Below, in pieces: positions 6,982 through 14,612 of a DNA stretch of 61,905 bases. A program made the translations under genes and the position numbers. How positions within the stretch are numbered: the first letter of the stretch is position 1; every line of letters starts with the position of its first letter. The notes below the pieces were generated by a model. That model did not search any database. It had not been told where the DNA came from and saw only the letters and a program-made list of their open reading frames with translations. Origin of the DNA: Thermoflexia bacterium (GTDB lineage: Bacteria; Chloroflexota; Anaerolineae; B4-G1; DUEL01); the NCBI GenBank assembly GCA_011192125.1, contig DUEL01000001.1, forward strand, positions 14,846 through 76,750, in the 5' to 3' direction.

Positions 6982-7902
6982 CTAACCCTCCAGCCCCAGC
7001 ACCTGCGGTGTGGTCAGCCGCTCCACCGTCCGGTCGATCCGACGGAGCAGGCCAGTGAGCACGGACCCCGGCCCGACCTCGATGAAGCGCCGAACCCCCT
7101 GATCGATCATCCAGCGGATCGAGTCCGTCCAGTGAACGGGGGAGGTCAGTTGTCGGCCCAGGACCTCGCGGATCCGGTCGGGGTCCGTCACCGGCCGGGC
7201 GGTGGCGTTGGCGACGAAGGGGACCTTCGGCGAGCGGAACGGGGCCTTCGCCAGCGCACGGCGGAACACTTCGGCCGCCTCGGCCATCAGAGGGGAGTGG
7301 GGGGCGATACTGACCGCCAGCCGGATCGCCCGCCGCGCGCCCGCCGCCTTCGCCGCCTCCGCGAGGGCTGAGAGGGCCGCCTCCGTGCCGGAGACGACCA
7401 CCTGACCGGGGCAGTTATCGTTGGCGACGCCAACGTACTCCCCGGTCTCCTCTCGTGCGCGGGCGCAGAGGCCTTCTACATCTTCAACGTCCAGTCCGAT
7501 CACCGCCACCATTCCGCCAGGGCTCCGCTCCCCCGCTTCTTTCATCAGCCGGGCCCGCTCCTGCACCAGCAGCAGGGCCTCGTCGAAGGGGAGCGCGTCG
7601 GCAGCGACCAGGGCAGCGAACTCCCCCAGGCTGTGCCCGGCCACGCAGGCGACCTCCTCCAGTTGCGCCTCCATCGCCCGCAGCGCGGCCACGCCGACGG
7701 TGAAGACTGCCGGCTGGGTGTAGAGGGTGTCGTTCAACTGCTCCGCTGGCCCCTCGAAGCAGAGCCTGGAGAGAGAGAAGCCCAACAGCCGATCCGCCCG
7801 CTCGAAGACCTCCGCCGCCGCCGGGAACCGGTCGTAGAGGTCCCGCCCCATCCCCACTTCCTGCGACCCCTGTCCGGGAAACAGCAGCGCTACACGGGAC
7901 AT
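6982..7902 (-). CDS. fabD: Malonyl-CoA:ACP S-malonyltransferase FabD
   Basis: A 306-residue cytosolic enzyme that moves malonyl groups from CoA to acyl carrier protein for fatty-acid chain extension. It contains LLFPGQGSQ at the N-terminus, the nucleophile motif AGHSLGE with Ser91, the partner His in SIAPHSPLM, and the C-terminal VEVGPGSVLTGL. Length matches the family. ATG 7902 was chosen because upstream codons fall in the neighbouring reductase gene. It lies five bases after the FabL-like gene, so the two form a fatty-acid pair. An arginine should follow the active site in malonyl transferases, and QERARLMKEAG supplies it. Confidence 0.95.
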   Translation of the reverse strand: MSRVALLFPGQGSQEVGMGRDLYDRFPAAAEVFERADRLLGFSLSRLCFEGPAEQLNDTLYTQPAVFTVGVAALRAMEAQLEEVACVAGHSLGEFAALVAADALPFDEALLLVQERARLMKEAGERSPGGMVAVIGLDVEDVEGLCARAREETGEYVGVANDNCPGQVVVSGTEAALSALAEAAKAAGARRAIRLAVSIAPHSPLMAEAAEVFRRALAKAPFRSPKVPFVANATARPVTDPDRIREVLGRQLTSPVHWTDSIRWMIDQGVRRFIEVGPGSVLTGLLRRIDRTVERLTTPQVLGLEG

Positions 7903-7907
7903 CGTAC

Positions 7908-8714
7908 CTACCCCACGATCGATTCTCCACCGTCCACCGGGATCACCGCGCCACTGATCCAGGTGACCTCCGGGTCGGCCAGGGCGACCAGAACGGTTGC
8001 CACATCCTCCGGTGTGGTGAGCCGCCCGCCGGGGTTGCGCCGCTTGGCCTCTTCGACCCACCGCTCGTGGCCGGGGATGGCCCGCAGGGCCGGGGTGTCG
8101 GTCACACCGGGCCGCAGCGCGTTGACGGCGATCCCCCTGGGACCCAGTTCCAGCGCCAACTGACGCACGTGGCTTTCCAGCGCCGCCTTCGCCGCCGAGA
8201 CCGCGCCGTAGGGAACGACCACGCGGACCGCCCCCTCGCTGGAGAGGGCATAGACTCGGCTGCCGCGTACCAGGAGGTTCCGTCGCACCAGGTCCTGCAC
8301 CCAGTAGACCAGGCTGTGGGCCATCACCCGCAGGGTCATATCCATCTGCGCCTCCGTCGTCGCCTCCTCCGGGTCGTCGGCGATGAAGGGGCGCAGCGTG
8401 CCGAAGGCCAGGGAGTGGAGCACGAAATGGATCGCTTTGTGCTCCTCATCGGCCAGCGTCGCTTCGATCTTATCCAGCACTTTGGCCCGCTTCCGGGCGT
8501 CGGCAGCGTTGGTGTTGAAGAAGACGGCCCTCCGCCCGACCGCTTCGATGTCGGCGATCACCTGCCTGGCCCGATCGATGGTGGCGCGGGTGTCTAAGTG
8601 CACGCCAAAGATGTGCATCCCGGCCCGGGCCAGCGCGCGGGCCGTGGCCGCGCCGAACCCGCTGGAAGCCCCCAGGATCAACGCCCAACGGTCCTTCAGA
8701 TCCTCTCTTGCCAC
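7908..8714 (-). CDS. Enoyl-ACP reductase, FabL/FabI-like SDR
   Basis: A 268-residue short-chain dehydrogenase/reductase. The cofactor loop is GASSGFG (15-21). The catalytic pair is Tyr168 and Lys175, spaced Y-x6-K (YGAVSAAK), which marks enoyl-ACP reductases of the FabI/FabL group rather than ordinary SDRs (Y-x3-K). HSLAFGTLRPF is another FabI/FabL-type stretch. It reduces enoyl-ACP in the last step of each elongation cycle, and its neighbour fabD supports this. The cofactor (NADPH for FabL, NADH for FabI) cannot be decided here. Start is GTG 8714 with AAGGAGG upstream and a TATAAT box at 8755-8750. Confidence 0.85.
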   Translation of the reverse strand: MAREDLKDRWALILGASSGFGAATARALARAGMHIFGVHLDTRATIDRARQVIADIEAVGRRAVFFNTNAADARKRAKVLDKIEATLADEEHKAIHFVLHSLAFGTLRPFIADDPEEATTEAQMDMTLRVMAHSLVYWVQDLVRRNLLVRGSRVYALSSEGAVRVVVPYGAVSAAKAALESHVRQLALELGPRGIAVNALRPGVTDTPALRAIPGHERWVEEAKRRNPGGRLTTPEDVATVLVALADPEVTWISGAVIPVDGGESIVG

Positions 8715-8749
8715 GATTCCCTCCTTGTCCGGCTCGATCTATATCGTTC

Positions 8750-8755
8750 ATTATA
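8750..8755 (-). promoter_or_regulatory. -10 box upstream of the fabL-like gene
   Basis: TATAAT on the minus strand, 35 bases before the GTG start. No clear -35 hexamer is seen at the right distance. Confidence 0.5.
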
Positions 8756-8838
8756 ACACAGTCGGAATAGAAGAGATGCGGGAGAGTTGAGAGAGGTGTT
8801 TTTCAGACTCGGGGCGAGACCACGGGCTCGTGTCGAAC

Positions 8839-8900
8839 CGCCGGGGCGCAGAGAACGCAGAGACTTCCTGAGGACTCTGCGCCCCCTGCGCCTCGGCGGT
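8839..8900. repeat. Inverted word-repeat hairpin (CGCAGAG family)
   Basis: Arms CCGCCGGGGCGCAGAG and CTCTGCGCC...CGCCTCGGCGG face each other across a short loop. This is a GC-richer version of the CACAGAG family found at several other gaps. It lies between divergent fabL-like and molybdenum-storage genes; no gene is seen in 8715-9000. Confidence 0.7.
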
Positions 8901-9000
8901 GAATTTCAATCCCGACCCACCGACACCGCTGTCCCCAAACTGAAATACACCGGGTTGACAGCCCCCCTCCTCCGTGTTATAACCCCTCGCAGGAGGTCAC

Positions 9001-9831
9001 ATGGGGCTGAAACGGGACGAGAGCGGGCGGCTCCACGTCGAGTCGTCCCTGATGGGGGAGTCGCTGATGCGGAAGCGGCTCCTGGAGGAGACGGAGGCGG
9101 GGGCCCTCTTCCAGCCGCTGCCCGACCTGGCGGTGATCAAGTTGGGTGGGCAGTCGATCATCGACCGAGGTCGAGAGGTGGTCCTTCCTCTGCTGGAGGA
9201 ACTGGTAACCGCTCGGCAGGAGCACGACCTGTTGGTGCTGACCGGTGGCGGGAGCCGCTCCCGCCACGCCTACGCGGTCGCGATCGACCTGGGGATGCCG
9301 ACGGGGGTGCTGGCCAAACTGGGGGCCAGCATCAGCGAGCAGAACGCGCTGATGATAGCCATCCTCTTGGCCCCCCACGGCGGCGTGAAGATCGGCCACG
9401 ACGACCTGCCCAAACTCCCCGCCTACCTCCGCCTGGGCACGATCCCGGTGATGCACGCGATGCCCCCCTACGGCCTGTGGGAGCGCCCCCCCGCCGTCGG
9501 CCGGATCCCACCCCACCGAACCGACGTGGGGACGCTGCTCACCGCAGAGGTCCTCGGCGCCCACCGCTGCATCCTGGTCAAGGACGAAAAGGGGCTGTAC
9601 ACCGACGACCCCAAGCGGAACCCCGCGGCGGAGTTCATCCCGGAGATCGCGGTAGAGGACCTGATCGGGATGGACCTGCCGGACCTGCCGGTGGAGCGGG
9701 CGATGCTGAGGGCGCTGGCGCAGGCCCGGTCGGTGCGAGAGGTGCTGATCGTCAACGGGAGGGAGCGGGGAACGTTGACGGCAGCGCTGCGGGGGGAGAA
9801 CCCCGGCACGCGGATCTATCGGGAGGGGTGA
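9001..9831 (+). CDS. Molybdenum/tungsten storage protein-like amino-acid-kinase family protein
   Basis: A 276-residue protein of the amino-acid kinase fold, closest in my recognition to the MosA/MosB subunits of the molybdenum storage protein. Supporting motifs are LTGGGSRSRHAYAVAIDLG, MPTGVLAKLGASISEQNA, VMHAMPPYGLWERPP, GRIPPHRTDVGT and VKDEKGLYTDDPKRNP, which correspond to MoSto segments. MoSto hexamers use ATP to store polyoxomolybdate or polytungstate clusters in a cytosolic cage. Only one subunit gene is visible (Azotobacter has alpha and beta), so this may be a homo-oligomer. The closeness of tupBCA suggests tungstate storage. UMP kinase is the main alternative, but the HRTD and PPYG motifs argue against it. 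Confidence 0.85.
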   Translation: MGLKRDESGRLHVESSLMGESLMRKRLLEETEAGALFQPLPDLAVIKLGGQSIIDRGREVVLPLLEELVTARQEHDLLVLTGGGSRSRHAYAVAIDLGMPTGVLAKLGASISEQNALMIAILLAPHGGVKIGHDDLPKLPAYLRLGTIPVMHAMPPYGLWERPPAVGRIPPHRTDVGTLLTAEVLGAHRCILVKDEKGLYTDDPKRNPAAEFIPEIAVEDLIGMDLPDLPVERAMLRALAQARSVREVLIVNGRERGTLTAALRGENPGTRIYREG

Positions 9832-9839
9832 TGGGCCCC

Positions 9840-10238
9840 CTACTCCTCGTCCACGCCACGCCCGCAGCGGGGACAGACCGGAGCGACGGCCTCCCCCGAC
9901 CCGTGGAGGACCGCCCAGGCGTAGCCGCAGTGGGGACAACGCCATCGTTGCGTCGGGCTCTCCACCTCGCCGATCACCAACGCCGCCCCTTCGACCAGCG
10001 CCCGCGCCACCTTCCGACGGGCGTCGGTCAGAGTGCGCTGGAAAGTGGAGCGAGAAACGCCCATCCGCTCCGCCGCCTCCGCCTGGTACAGCCCCTCCAC
10101 ATCCGCCAGCCGGAGCGCCTCCAGTTCCTCGAAGGAGAGCCAGACCTGCGGCAACTCCGCCAGGGGCCGACCCACCGGCTTGTAGGTCGTCTCCGATGGA
10201 ACGTATTCGACAGTTCGCTTCTTACGTGGTCGGGGCAT
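9840..10238 (-). CDS. DUF134 family DNA-binding protein with C-terminal zinc ribbon
   Basis: A 132-residue protein of the DUF134 family. The N-terminus is basic (MPRPRKKRTV). The middle has a sigma-region-4-like helix-turn-helix (LSFEELEALRLADVEGL, then AAERMGVSRSTFQRTL). The C-terminus carries a CPHC/CPRC zinc ribbon. DUF134 proteins are predicted regulators often found near dinitrogenase-cofactor (NifX/NifB-like) or metal genes; here the convergent neighbour is the storage protein. ATG 10238 was chosen because the upstream frame is made of the repeat tract at 10249-10330. No target is known. Confidence 0.85.
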   Translation of the reverse strand: MPRPRKKRTVEYVPSETTYKPVGRPLAELPQVWLSFEELEALRLADVEGLYQAEAAERMGVSRSTFQRTLTDARRKVARALVEGAALVIGEVESPTQRWRCPHCGYAWAVLHGSGEAVAPVCPRCGRGVDEE

Positions 10239-10248
10239 CGGACGGAAC

Positions 10249-10330
10249 ACGAAATACGGCACACGAAACACGGAGCACGAAACCTCCATCACGTGTTGCG
10301 TGTTCCGTGTCGCGTGATACGTGATTCGTG
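10249..10330. repeat. Word-repeat tract (ACACGAA / CGTGTT words) with inverted arms
   Basis: Imperfect copies of an ACACGAAA-like word are followed by inverted CGTGTTGCGTGTTCCGTG-type copies. It fills the gap between DUF134 and the TiaS-like gene. Confidence 0.75.
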
Positions 10331-10362
10331 AGCACTATATCACCCCTGTGAGGTCTCGTCAA

Positions 10363-11046
10363 GTGGTATGGATCGGGCTGGACGACACGGATACACCCGG
10401 GTCGCCAGGGACGGGGCACCTGGCCCGTGAACTGGCCGCCTACCTGGGCTCACGCTACCCCGTTTACGGAGTGACCCGGCATCAGTTGGTACGGGACCCC
10501 CGGATCCCGATGACGGCGAAGAACAGCGCGGCGGTGGTTCACCTGCTGGCGGACAAGCCGGAGCGCGGTTTGATCGACGAAGTCGCCCGGTGGGTGGCGG
10601 AGCAGGCTGTCGCTGAGAGCGAGCCCGGCGTCTGCCTGGCCTGGTCGGTCCCAGAGCAGGTGGTCGCCTTCGGCCGACGCGCCCAGCGGGAGGTCGTGAC
10701 CCGAGAAGAGGCCCTGGCGCTGGCGGAAGGAGACGGGTTGATCCTTCGGGATCTGAGGAAGAATGGGCGGGGAGTCATCGGCGCGCTGGCGGCAGTGGGG
10801 CTGGCCGCCACCGGGAACGACGGCCGCTTCGTCCTCTACCGCCGCCTGCGCGATCTGGAAGGACTGATCCCGGTTGCATCTCTGCTGAAGGAAGGCGTGG
10901 CACGCGTGCAGGCGGTCACCGGCGAGGTGCTGACCCAAGGGCTGGTGGACACGCGGGGCAAACTCCGCCCCTCCCTGGTCGACGGCCGCCCTGTGCTCTG
11001 GGTGGAGCGGATGAACGACCACTGGGTCGCAGTGCGGAAGGACTAA
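10363..11046 (+). CDS. TiaS-like 'GLDDTDTP' domain protein
   Basis: About 227 residues. The N-terminus, WIGLDDTDTPGSPGTGHLAR, resembles the kinase-like first domain of archaeal tRNA(Ile2) 2-agmatinylcytidine synthetase (TiaS, DDTDxP), but this protein is much shorter and lacks the C-terminal zinc ribbon and OB domain of TiaS. The rest shows alternating beta/alpha character with HQLVRDPRIPMTAKNSAAVVH. GTG 10363 is preferred because GAGGT lies eight bases upstream; earlier in-frame GTGs at 10321 and 10348 lie in or just after the repeat tract and lack a ribosome-binding site. Function in a bacterium is unknown; a nucleotide-dependent modification role is a guess. Confidence 0.6.
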   Translation: MVWIGLDDTDTPGSPGTGHLARELAAYLGSRYPVYGVTRHQLVRDPRIPMTAKNSAAVVHLLADKPERGLIDEVARWVAEQAVAESEPGVCLAWSVPEQVVAFGRRAQREVVTREEALALAEGDGLILRDLRKNGRGVIGALAAVGLAATGNDGRFVLYRRLRDLEGLIPVASLLKEGVARVQAVTGEVLTQGLVDTRGKLRPSLVDGRPVLWVERMNDHWVAVRKD

Positions 11047-11048
11047 AT

Positions 11049-11120
11049 GTCACCACAGAGGCACAGAGATCTTCTCTTTCTTCTGGGAACCTCTGTGTTC
11101 TCCGTGCCTCTGTGGTGAGA
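11049..11120. repeat. CACAGAG-family inverted repeat hairpin
   Basis: Left arm ACCACAGAGGCACAGAG and right arm CTCCGTGCCTCTGTGGTGA can form a long hairpin. It lies between two plus-strand genes and may end transcription of the first. Confidence 0.8.
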
Positions 11121-11139
11121 TCAAAACGGAGGGAAAAGG

Positions 11140-11970
11140 ATGCGGATCTTCATCACCGGCTGCAAGGGACAGTTGGGACGGGCGCTCTACGCCGCGCTGG
11201 AGGGGGAGACGCTGAGCGGCTGTGATCTGCCGGACCTGGACATCACCGACCGGGAGCCGATCACCGCCGCCATTCTCGACTTCGCTCCCGACGTAGTGAT
11301 CCACGCCGCGGCGTGGACCCACGTGGACGGCTGTGCCCGCGATCCGGAGAAGGCCTACCGGGTCAACGCGCTGGGCACCCAGAACGTGGCCCTGGCCTGC
11401 GCCCAGGCCAACGCGGCGATGGTCTACATCAGCACCAACGAGGTCTTCGACGGGGAAGCGACCGAGCCGTATCGGGAGTGGGATCCGATCCACCCCATCA
11501 ACCCCTACGGCCGTTCCAAGGCGGCGGGGGAGTGGTTCGTCCGCCACCTCCTCACCCGCTTCTACATCGTCCGCACCGCCTGGCTCTACGCCCCCGGCGG
11601 CCGCAACTTCCCCCACCGCATCGTCCAACTGGCCGACGAGCGGGGCGCGCTGCGGGTGGTGACCGACGAGGTGGGCAACCCCACCTACGCGCCGGACCTG
11701 GCGGCGGCGCTGGCCGCCCTCATCCGCACCGGCGCCTACGGGGTCTACCACTTCACCAACTCCGGCTACTGCTCCCGCTACGAATTCGCCCGTGAGATCC
11801 TCCGCCTGACCGGCCGAGAGCACGTGCCGGTGGAGCCGATCACCCTGGACGAGTTCCAGCGGGACTCCACCCCGCCCCGCTTCGCGCCGCTAGCCAACAC
11901 CGCCGGGGCCGCCCTAGGGATCGTCCTGCGGCCGTGGCAAGAAGCCCTGGCGGACTTCCTCAACCAATGA
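11140..11970 (+). CDS. rfbD: dTDP-4-dehydrorhamnose reductase-like (RmlD family)
   Basis: A 276-residue extended SDR. It has the glycine-rich NAD(P)H loop ITGCKGQLG at the N-terminus, the catalytic Tyr-x3-Lys in NPYGRSKAAGE, and AAAWTHVDGCARDPEKA, all typical of RmlD, which reduces dTDP-4-dehydro-L-rhamnose to dTDP-L-rhamnose for cell-surface glycans. ATG 11140 has GGAGGGAAAAGG upstream. rmlA, B and C are not in the window, so the exact sugar is uncertain; other deoxysugar reductases share these motifs. The next gene, a glycosyltransferase, overlaps its stop codon, supporting a glycan role. Confidence 0.85.
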   Translation: MRIFITGCKGQLGRALYAALEGETLSGCDLPDLDITDREPITAAILDFAPDVVIHAAAWTHVDGCARDPEKAYRVNALGTQNVALACAQANAAMVYISTNEVFDGEATEPYREWDPIHPINPYGRSKAAGEWFVRHLLTRFYIVRTAWLYAPGGRNFPHRIVQLADERGALRVVTDEVGNPTYAPDLAAALAALIRTGAYGVYHFTNSGYCSRYEFAREILRLTGREHVPVEPITLDEFQRDSTPPRFAPLANTAGAALGIVLRPWQEALADFLNQ

Positions 11971-12995
11971 CCCAATCACCCAGTCACCCAATTACCCAGT
12001 CCTCCCCCCTCGTCTCCGTTATCATCCCCAACTGGAACGGCGCCCACCACCTCCCCACCTGCCTGGAGAGCCTCCGGCGGCAGACCTTCCGCGACTTCGA
12101 GGTCATCGTCGTGGACAACGGCTCCACCGACGGGTCGCTGGACCTCCTGGCGCGGGACTTCCCCGAGGTGCGGGTGCTACCGTTGGGGGAGAACCGGGGC
12201 TTCGCCGGGGCCTGTAACGCCGGCATCCGCGCTGCGCGGGGGGAGTTCGTCGTCCTCCTCAACAACGACACCGAGGCCGATCCACACTGGCTGGAGGAGA
12301 TCGTCGCCGCCTTCGAGCGCCACCCGGAGGCGGGGATGGTGGCCTCGAAGATGCTCCTCTTTGACCAGCGGGACACCTTCCACACGGCGGGCGACTTCTA
12401 CCGGGTGGACGGCATCCCCGGCAACCGGGGGGTGTGGGAGAAGGACGTGGGGCAGTACGACGCCGAGGAGCACGTCTTCAGCGCGTGCGGCGGCAGCGCC
12501 GCCTACCGGCGGGAGATGCTGGATCGGATCGGCCTCTTTGATGAGGACTTCTTCTTCTCCTGCGAGGACGTGGACCTGGCCTGGCGCGCTCAACTGGCCG
12601 GATACCGGTGTGTCTACGCGCCGCGGGCCGTGGTCTACCACAAACTGAGCGCCACCGGTGGTGGGACCACCGCCAGTTTCTACGATGGGCGCAACTTCAT
12701 ATACTTGCTGGTCAAAGACTACCCGGGCGACCTCTGGCGGGCCCACTGGCGGGCGATCCTGAAGGCTCAGTTCCGCATAGCCTGGGAGGCGATGCGGGCC
12801 TGGCGCGGCGCGGCGGCGCGGGCCCGACTGCGAGGGATGCTGGCGGGGCTCTTCGGCGTTCCCAAAATGCTCCGCAAACGGAAGGCGGTCCAGCAGAGCC
12901 GGACCGTGGATCGGGCCTATCTGGAACGGATACTGAGCCAGGTTGACGAAAGAGGGCAAAGCGGGTATCATACCGCCGCGCTGGATAATTCGTAA
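11967..12995 (+). CDS. Glycosyltransferase family 2 (rhamnosyltransferase-like)
   Basis: A 342-residue GT-A fold transferase, likely cytoplasmic-face membrane-associated. It has VSVIIPNWNGAHHLPTCLES, VVDNGSTDGS, the metal-binding NNDTEADP and the acceptor-side SCEDVDLAWRAQLAGY. These match the rhamnosyltransferase-like GT2 group that adds sugars from nucleotide donors. Start ATG overlaps the rfbD stop by four bases. The first dozen codons are made of a CCCAATCA / CCCAGTCA word tract (11970-12004), so the N-terminal extension is translated repeat. The C-terminus is basic and amphipathic. Donor and acceptor are unknown, but the rfbD neighbour suggests a deoxyhexose. Confidence 0.88.
   Translation: MTQSPSHPITQSSPLVSVIIPNWNGAHHLPTCLESLRRQTFRDFEVIVVDNGSTDGSLDLLARDFPEVRVLPLGENRGFAGACNAGIRAARGEFVVLLNNDTEADPHWLEEIVAAFERHPEAGMVASKMLLFDQRDTFHTAGDFYRVDGIPGNRGVWEKDVGQYDAEEHVFSACGGSAAYRREMLDRIGLFDEDFFFSCEDVDLAWRAQLAGYRCVYAPRAVVYHKLSATGGGTTASFYDGRNFIYLLVKDYPGDLWRAHWRAILKAQFRIAWEAMRAWRGAAARARLRGMLAGLFGVPKMLRKRKAVQQSRTVDRAYLERILSQVDERGQSGYHTAALDNS
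11970..12004 (+). repeat. CCCAATCA word-repeat tract at a gene start
   Basis: Four imperfect copies of an 8-base word (CCCAATCA, CCCAGTCA, CCCAATTA, CCCAGTCC). It encodes the extra N-terminal residues of the GT2 gene. Confidence 0.8.
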
Positions 12996-13012
12996 CGGAG
13001 CGAGGTGGAACC

Positions 13013-13750
13013 ATAAAGCCAGATCGAGCCTTCCTGAGCATCATTATCCCAGCCTACAACGAAGAGCAGCGCCTGCCGGTGACCCTCCCGCAGGTGCTGA
13101 TTTTCGCTGAGGCGCAGCCGTATCCGGTCGAGGTGTTGGTAGTGGACAACGCCAGCACTGACCGCACGGCCCAGATCGTGCAAGAGATGGCTGCTGACCA
13201 TCCCAACCTCTCCCTCCTCTACCAGCCGATCCGGGGGAAAGGGGCAGCGGTCCGCAAGGGAATGATGGAAGCGCGCGGGGAGTACCTCTTCATCTGCGAC
13301 GCCGACCTGGCGATGCCCATCGAAGAGGTCACCAAGTTCCTCCCTCCCGCCCTCTCCGACTACGACATCGCCATCGCCTCCCGCGAGGCCCCTGGCGCGG
13401 TCCGGTACAACGAGCCCTGGTACCGTCACGTGATGGGACGGGTTTTCAACCTCGTCGTCCGATGGCTGGCGGTCCCGGGGATCCAGGACACCCAGTGCGG
13501 GTTCAAGTGCTTCCGCCGGGAGGTGGCCCGCGACCTGTTCAGCGTCCAACGGATCGACGGCTGGGCCTTCGACGTGGAGGTGCTCTACATCGCCCTGCGG
13601 CGGGGGTACCGGATCGTCGAGGTGCCCATCAACTGGTACTACGGCGAAGGCAGCCGCGTCCACCCGGTACGGGATTCGATCAACATGCTGCGGGAGGTGT
13701 TCCGCATCCGGCGGAACGGGCGGCTGGGGGTGTACGATACCGGTACGTGA
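13013..13750 (+). CDS. Glycosyltransferase family 2, dolichyl-phosphate-sugar-synthase-like; apparent ATA start
   Basis: About 245 residues, resembling DPG/DPM synthase-like GT2 enzymes that load sugar on polyprenyl phosphate. It shows FLSIIIPAYNEEQRLP, VVDNASTDRTA, the DADLAMP metal site, DTQCGFKCF and the EVPINW motif near the end. The frame is open from 12989 but has no ATG, GTG or TTG before GTG 13079, which would delete the conserved SIIIPAYNEE strand. A GAGGTGG ribosome-binding site at 13002-13008 sits four bases before ATA 13013, so ATA is the best start; CTG 13034 is the alternative. A sequencing error (ATG read as ATA) is also possible. Confidence 0.82.
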   Translation: MKPDRAFLSIIIPAYNEEQRLPVTLPQVLIFAEAQPYPVEVLVVDNASTDRTAQIVQEMAADHPNLSLLYQPIRGKGAAVRKGMMEARGEYLFICDADLAMPIEEVTKFLPPALSDYDIAIASREAPGAVRYNEPWYRHVMGRVFNLVVRWLAVPGIQDTQCGFKCFRREVARDLFSVQRIDGWAFDVEVLYIALRRGYRIVEVPINWYYGEGSRVHPVRDSINMLREVFRIRRNGRLGVYDTGT

Positions 13751-13764
13751 TGCGTGATACGTGA
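13740..13764 (+). repeat. GTGATGC/GTGATAC word-repeat tract
   Basis: Three copies of a 7-base word span the end of the GT2 gene and the start of rnhB, and provide the rnhB GTG start. Confidence 0.6.
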
Positions 13765-14405
13765 CAGTGCCCGATTTGCGCGAAGAACTCTCTCTGGTCG
13801 CTGCCGGATGTGTCCGCGTGGCGGGGGTAGATGAAGCGGGGCGGGGGGCGTGGGCGGGGCCGGTCTGCGCGGCGGCGGTGGTGCTGCCCCTGGACCGAGC
13901 CGACCTGCCCCACCTACTGGACGGAGTACGCGACTCCAAGCAGTTGACCCCCCACCGGCGGGAGGCGCTCCTCTCCCTCATCCGCTCGCTGGCGGAGGGA
14001 GTTGGCGTGGGATGGGCCTCCCCCGCCGAGGTGGACGAACTGGGGATCGTCGAAGCCACCCGGAGGGCGATGATGCGGGCCGTCGCCCAACTGAACGGCG
14101 AAGTGGACGCGCTGGTGATCGACCACGTCCGTCTGCCCGGCTTGGACCTTCCCCAGCGGGCCATCCCGAAGGCGGACGCCCGCTGCCTGAGCGTCGCCGC
14201 CGCCAGCATCGTCGCCAAGGTGGAGCGGGACCGGCTGATGATGGCCCTGGACCAGGAGTACCCCGGCTATGGGTTCGCCCGGCACAAGGGTTACCCGACG
14301 AGGGCACATCGGGAGGCGGTGGAGCGGCTAGGGTTGTCGCCGGTGCATCGGAGACGGTGGCGGGTGGGAGTGGGACAACGAATTGGGAAGCGAATAAACG
14401 AATGA
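13761..14405 (+). CDS. rnhB: Ribonuclease HII
   Basis: A 214-residue enzyme cutting RNA in RNA/DNA hybrids and at single ribonucleotides in DNA. The catalytic carboxylates are in AGVDEAGRGAWAGP (Asp, Glu), VIDHV (Asp) and KADARCLSVAAAS (Asp). KGYPTRAHREAV is the conserved C-terminal motif. Start is GTG 13761 or 13767, inside a repeat word without a clear ribosome-binding site. The last dozen codons (GQRIGKRINE) come from the first copy of the tandem repeat at 14375, which also supplies the stop codon; the normal protein would end near the preceding RRRWRVG. Confidence 0.93.
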   Translation: MTVPDLREELSLVAAGCVRVAGVDEAGRGAWAGPVCAAAVVLPLDRADLPHLLDGVRDSKQLTPHRREALLSLIRSLAEGVGVGWASPAEVDELGIVEATRRAMMRAVAQLNGEVDALVIDHVRLPGLDLPQRAIPKADARCLSVAAASIVAKVERDRLMMALDQEYPGYGFARHKGYPTRAHREAVERLGLSPVHRRRWRVGVGQRIGKRINE

Positions 14406-14598
14406 GCCACAAAACGACCGGGCTGAGAGAGAAGGACGGGAGTAAGACAACGAACGAGTTGGGAAACGAGTAAACGAATGAGCCACGAAACGATCGGGCT
14501 GAGAGAGAAGGACGGGAGTAAGACAACGAACGAATTGGGAAACGAATAAACGAATAGGCCACGAAGCAATCGGGCTGACAGAGGGAACGACCAGGAAA
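14375..14598 (+). repeat. Three-copy tandem repeat (72-76 bases each)
   Basis: Units begin at 14375, 14447 and 14523 with ACAACGAA and share AACGAATGAGCCAC and GGGCTGAGAGAGAAGGACGG stretches. The first copy lies in the rnhB 3' end. There is no spacer diversity, so it is not CRISPR. Within units, smaller words (ACGAATTGGGAAACGAATAA) repeat again. Confidence 0.9.
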
Positions 14599-14612
14599 CA
14601 AGGAGGACTACA

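Noticed and set aside
11049..11120. Insertion-sequence ends
   Set aside because: The CACAGAG hairpins have no transposase, no target duplication and no internal gene; they look like small intergenic hairpins.
14375..14598. CRISPR array
   Set aside because: Repeats adjoin directly without unique spacers, copies are imperfect, and no cas gene is near.
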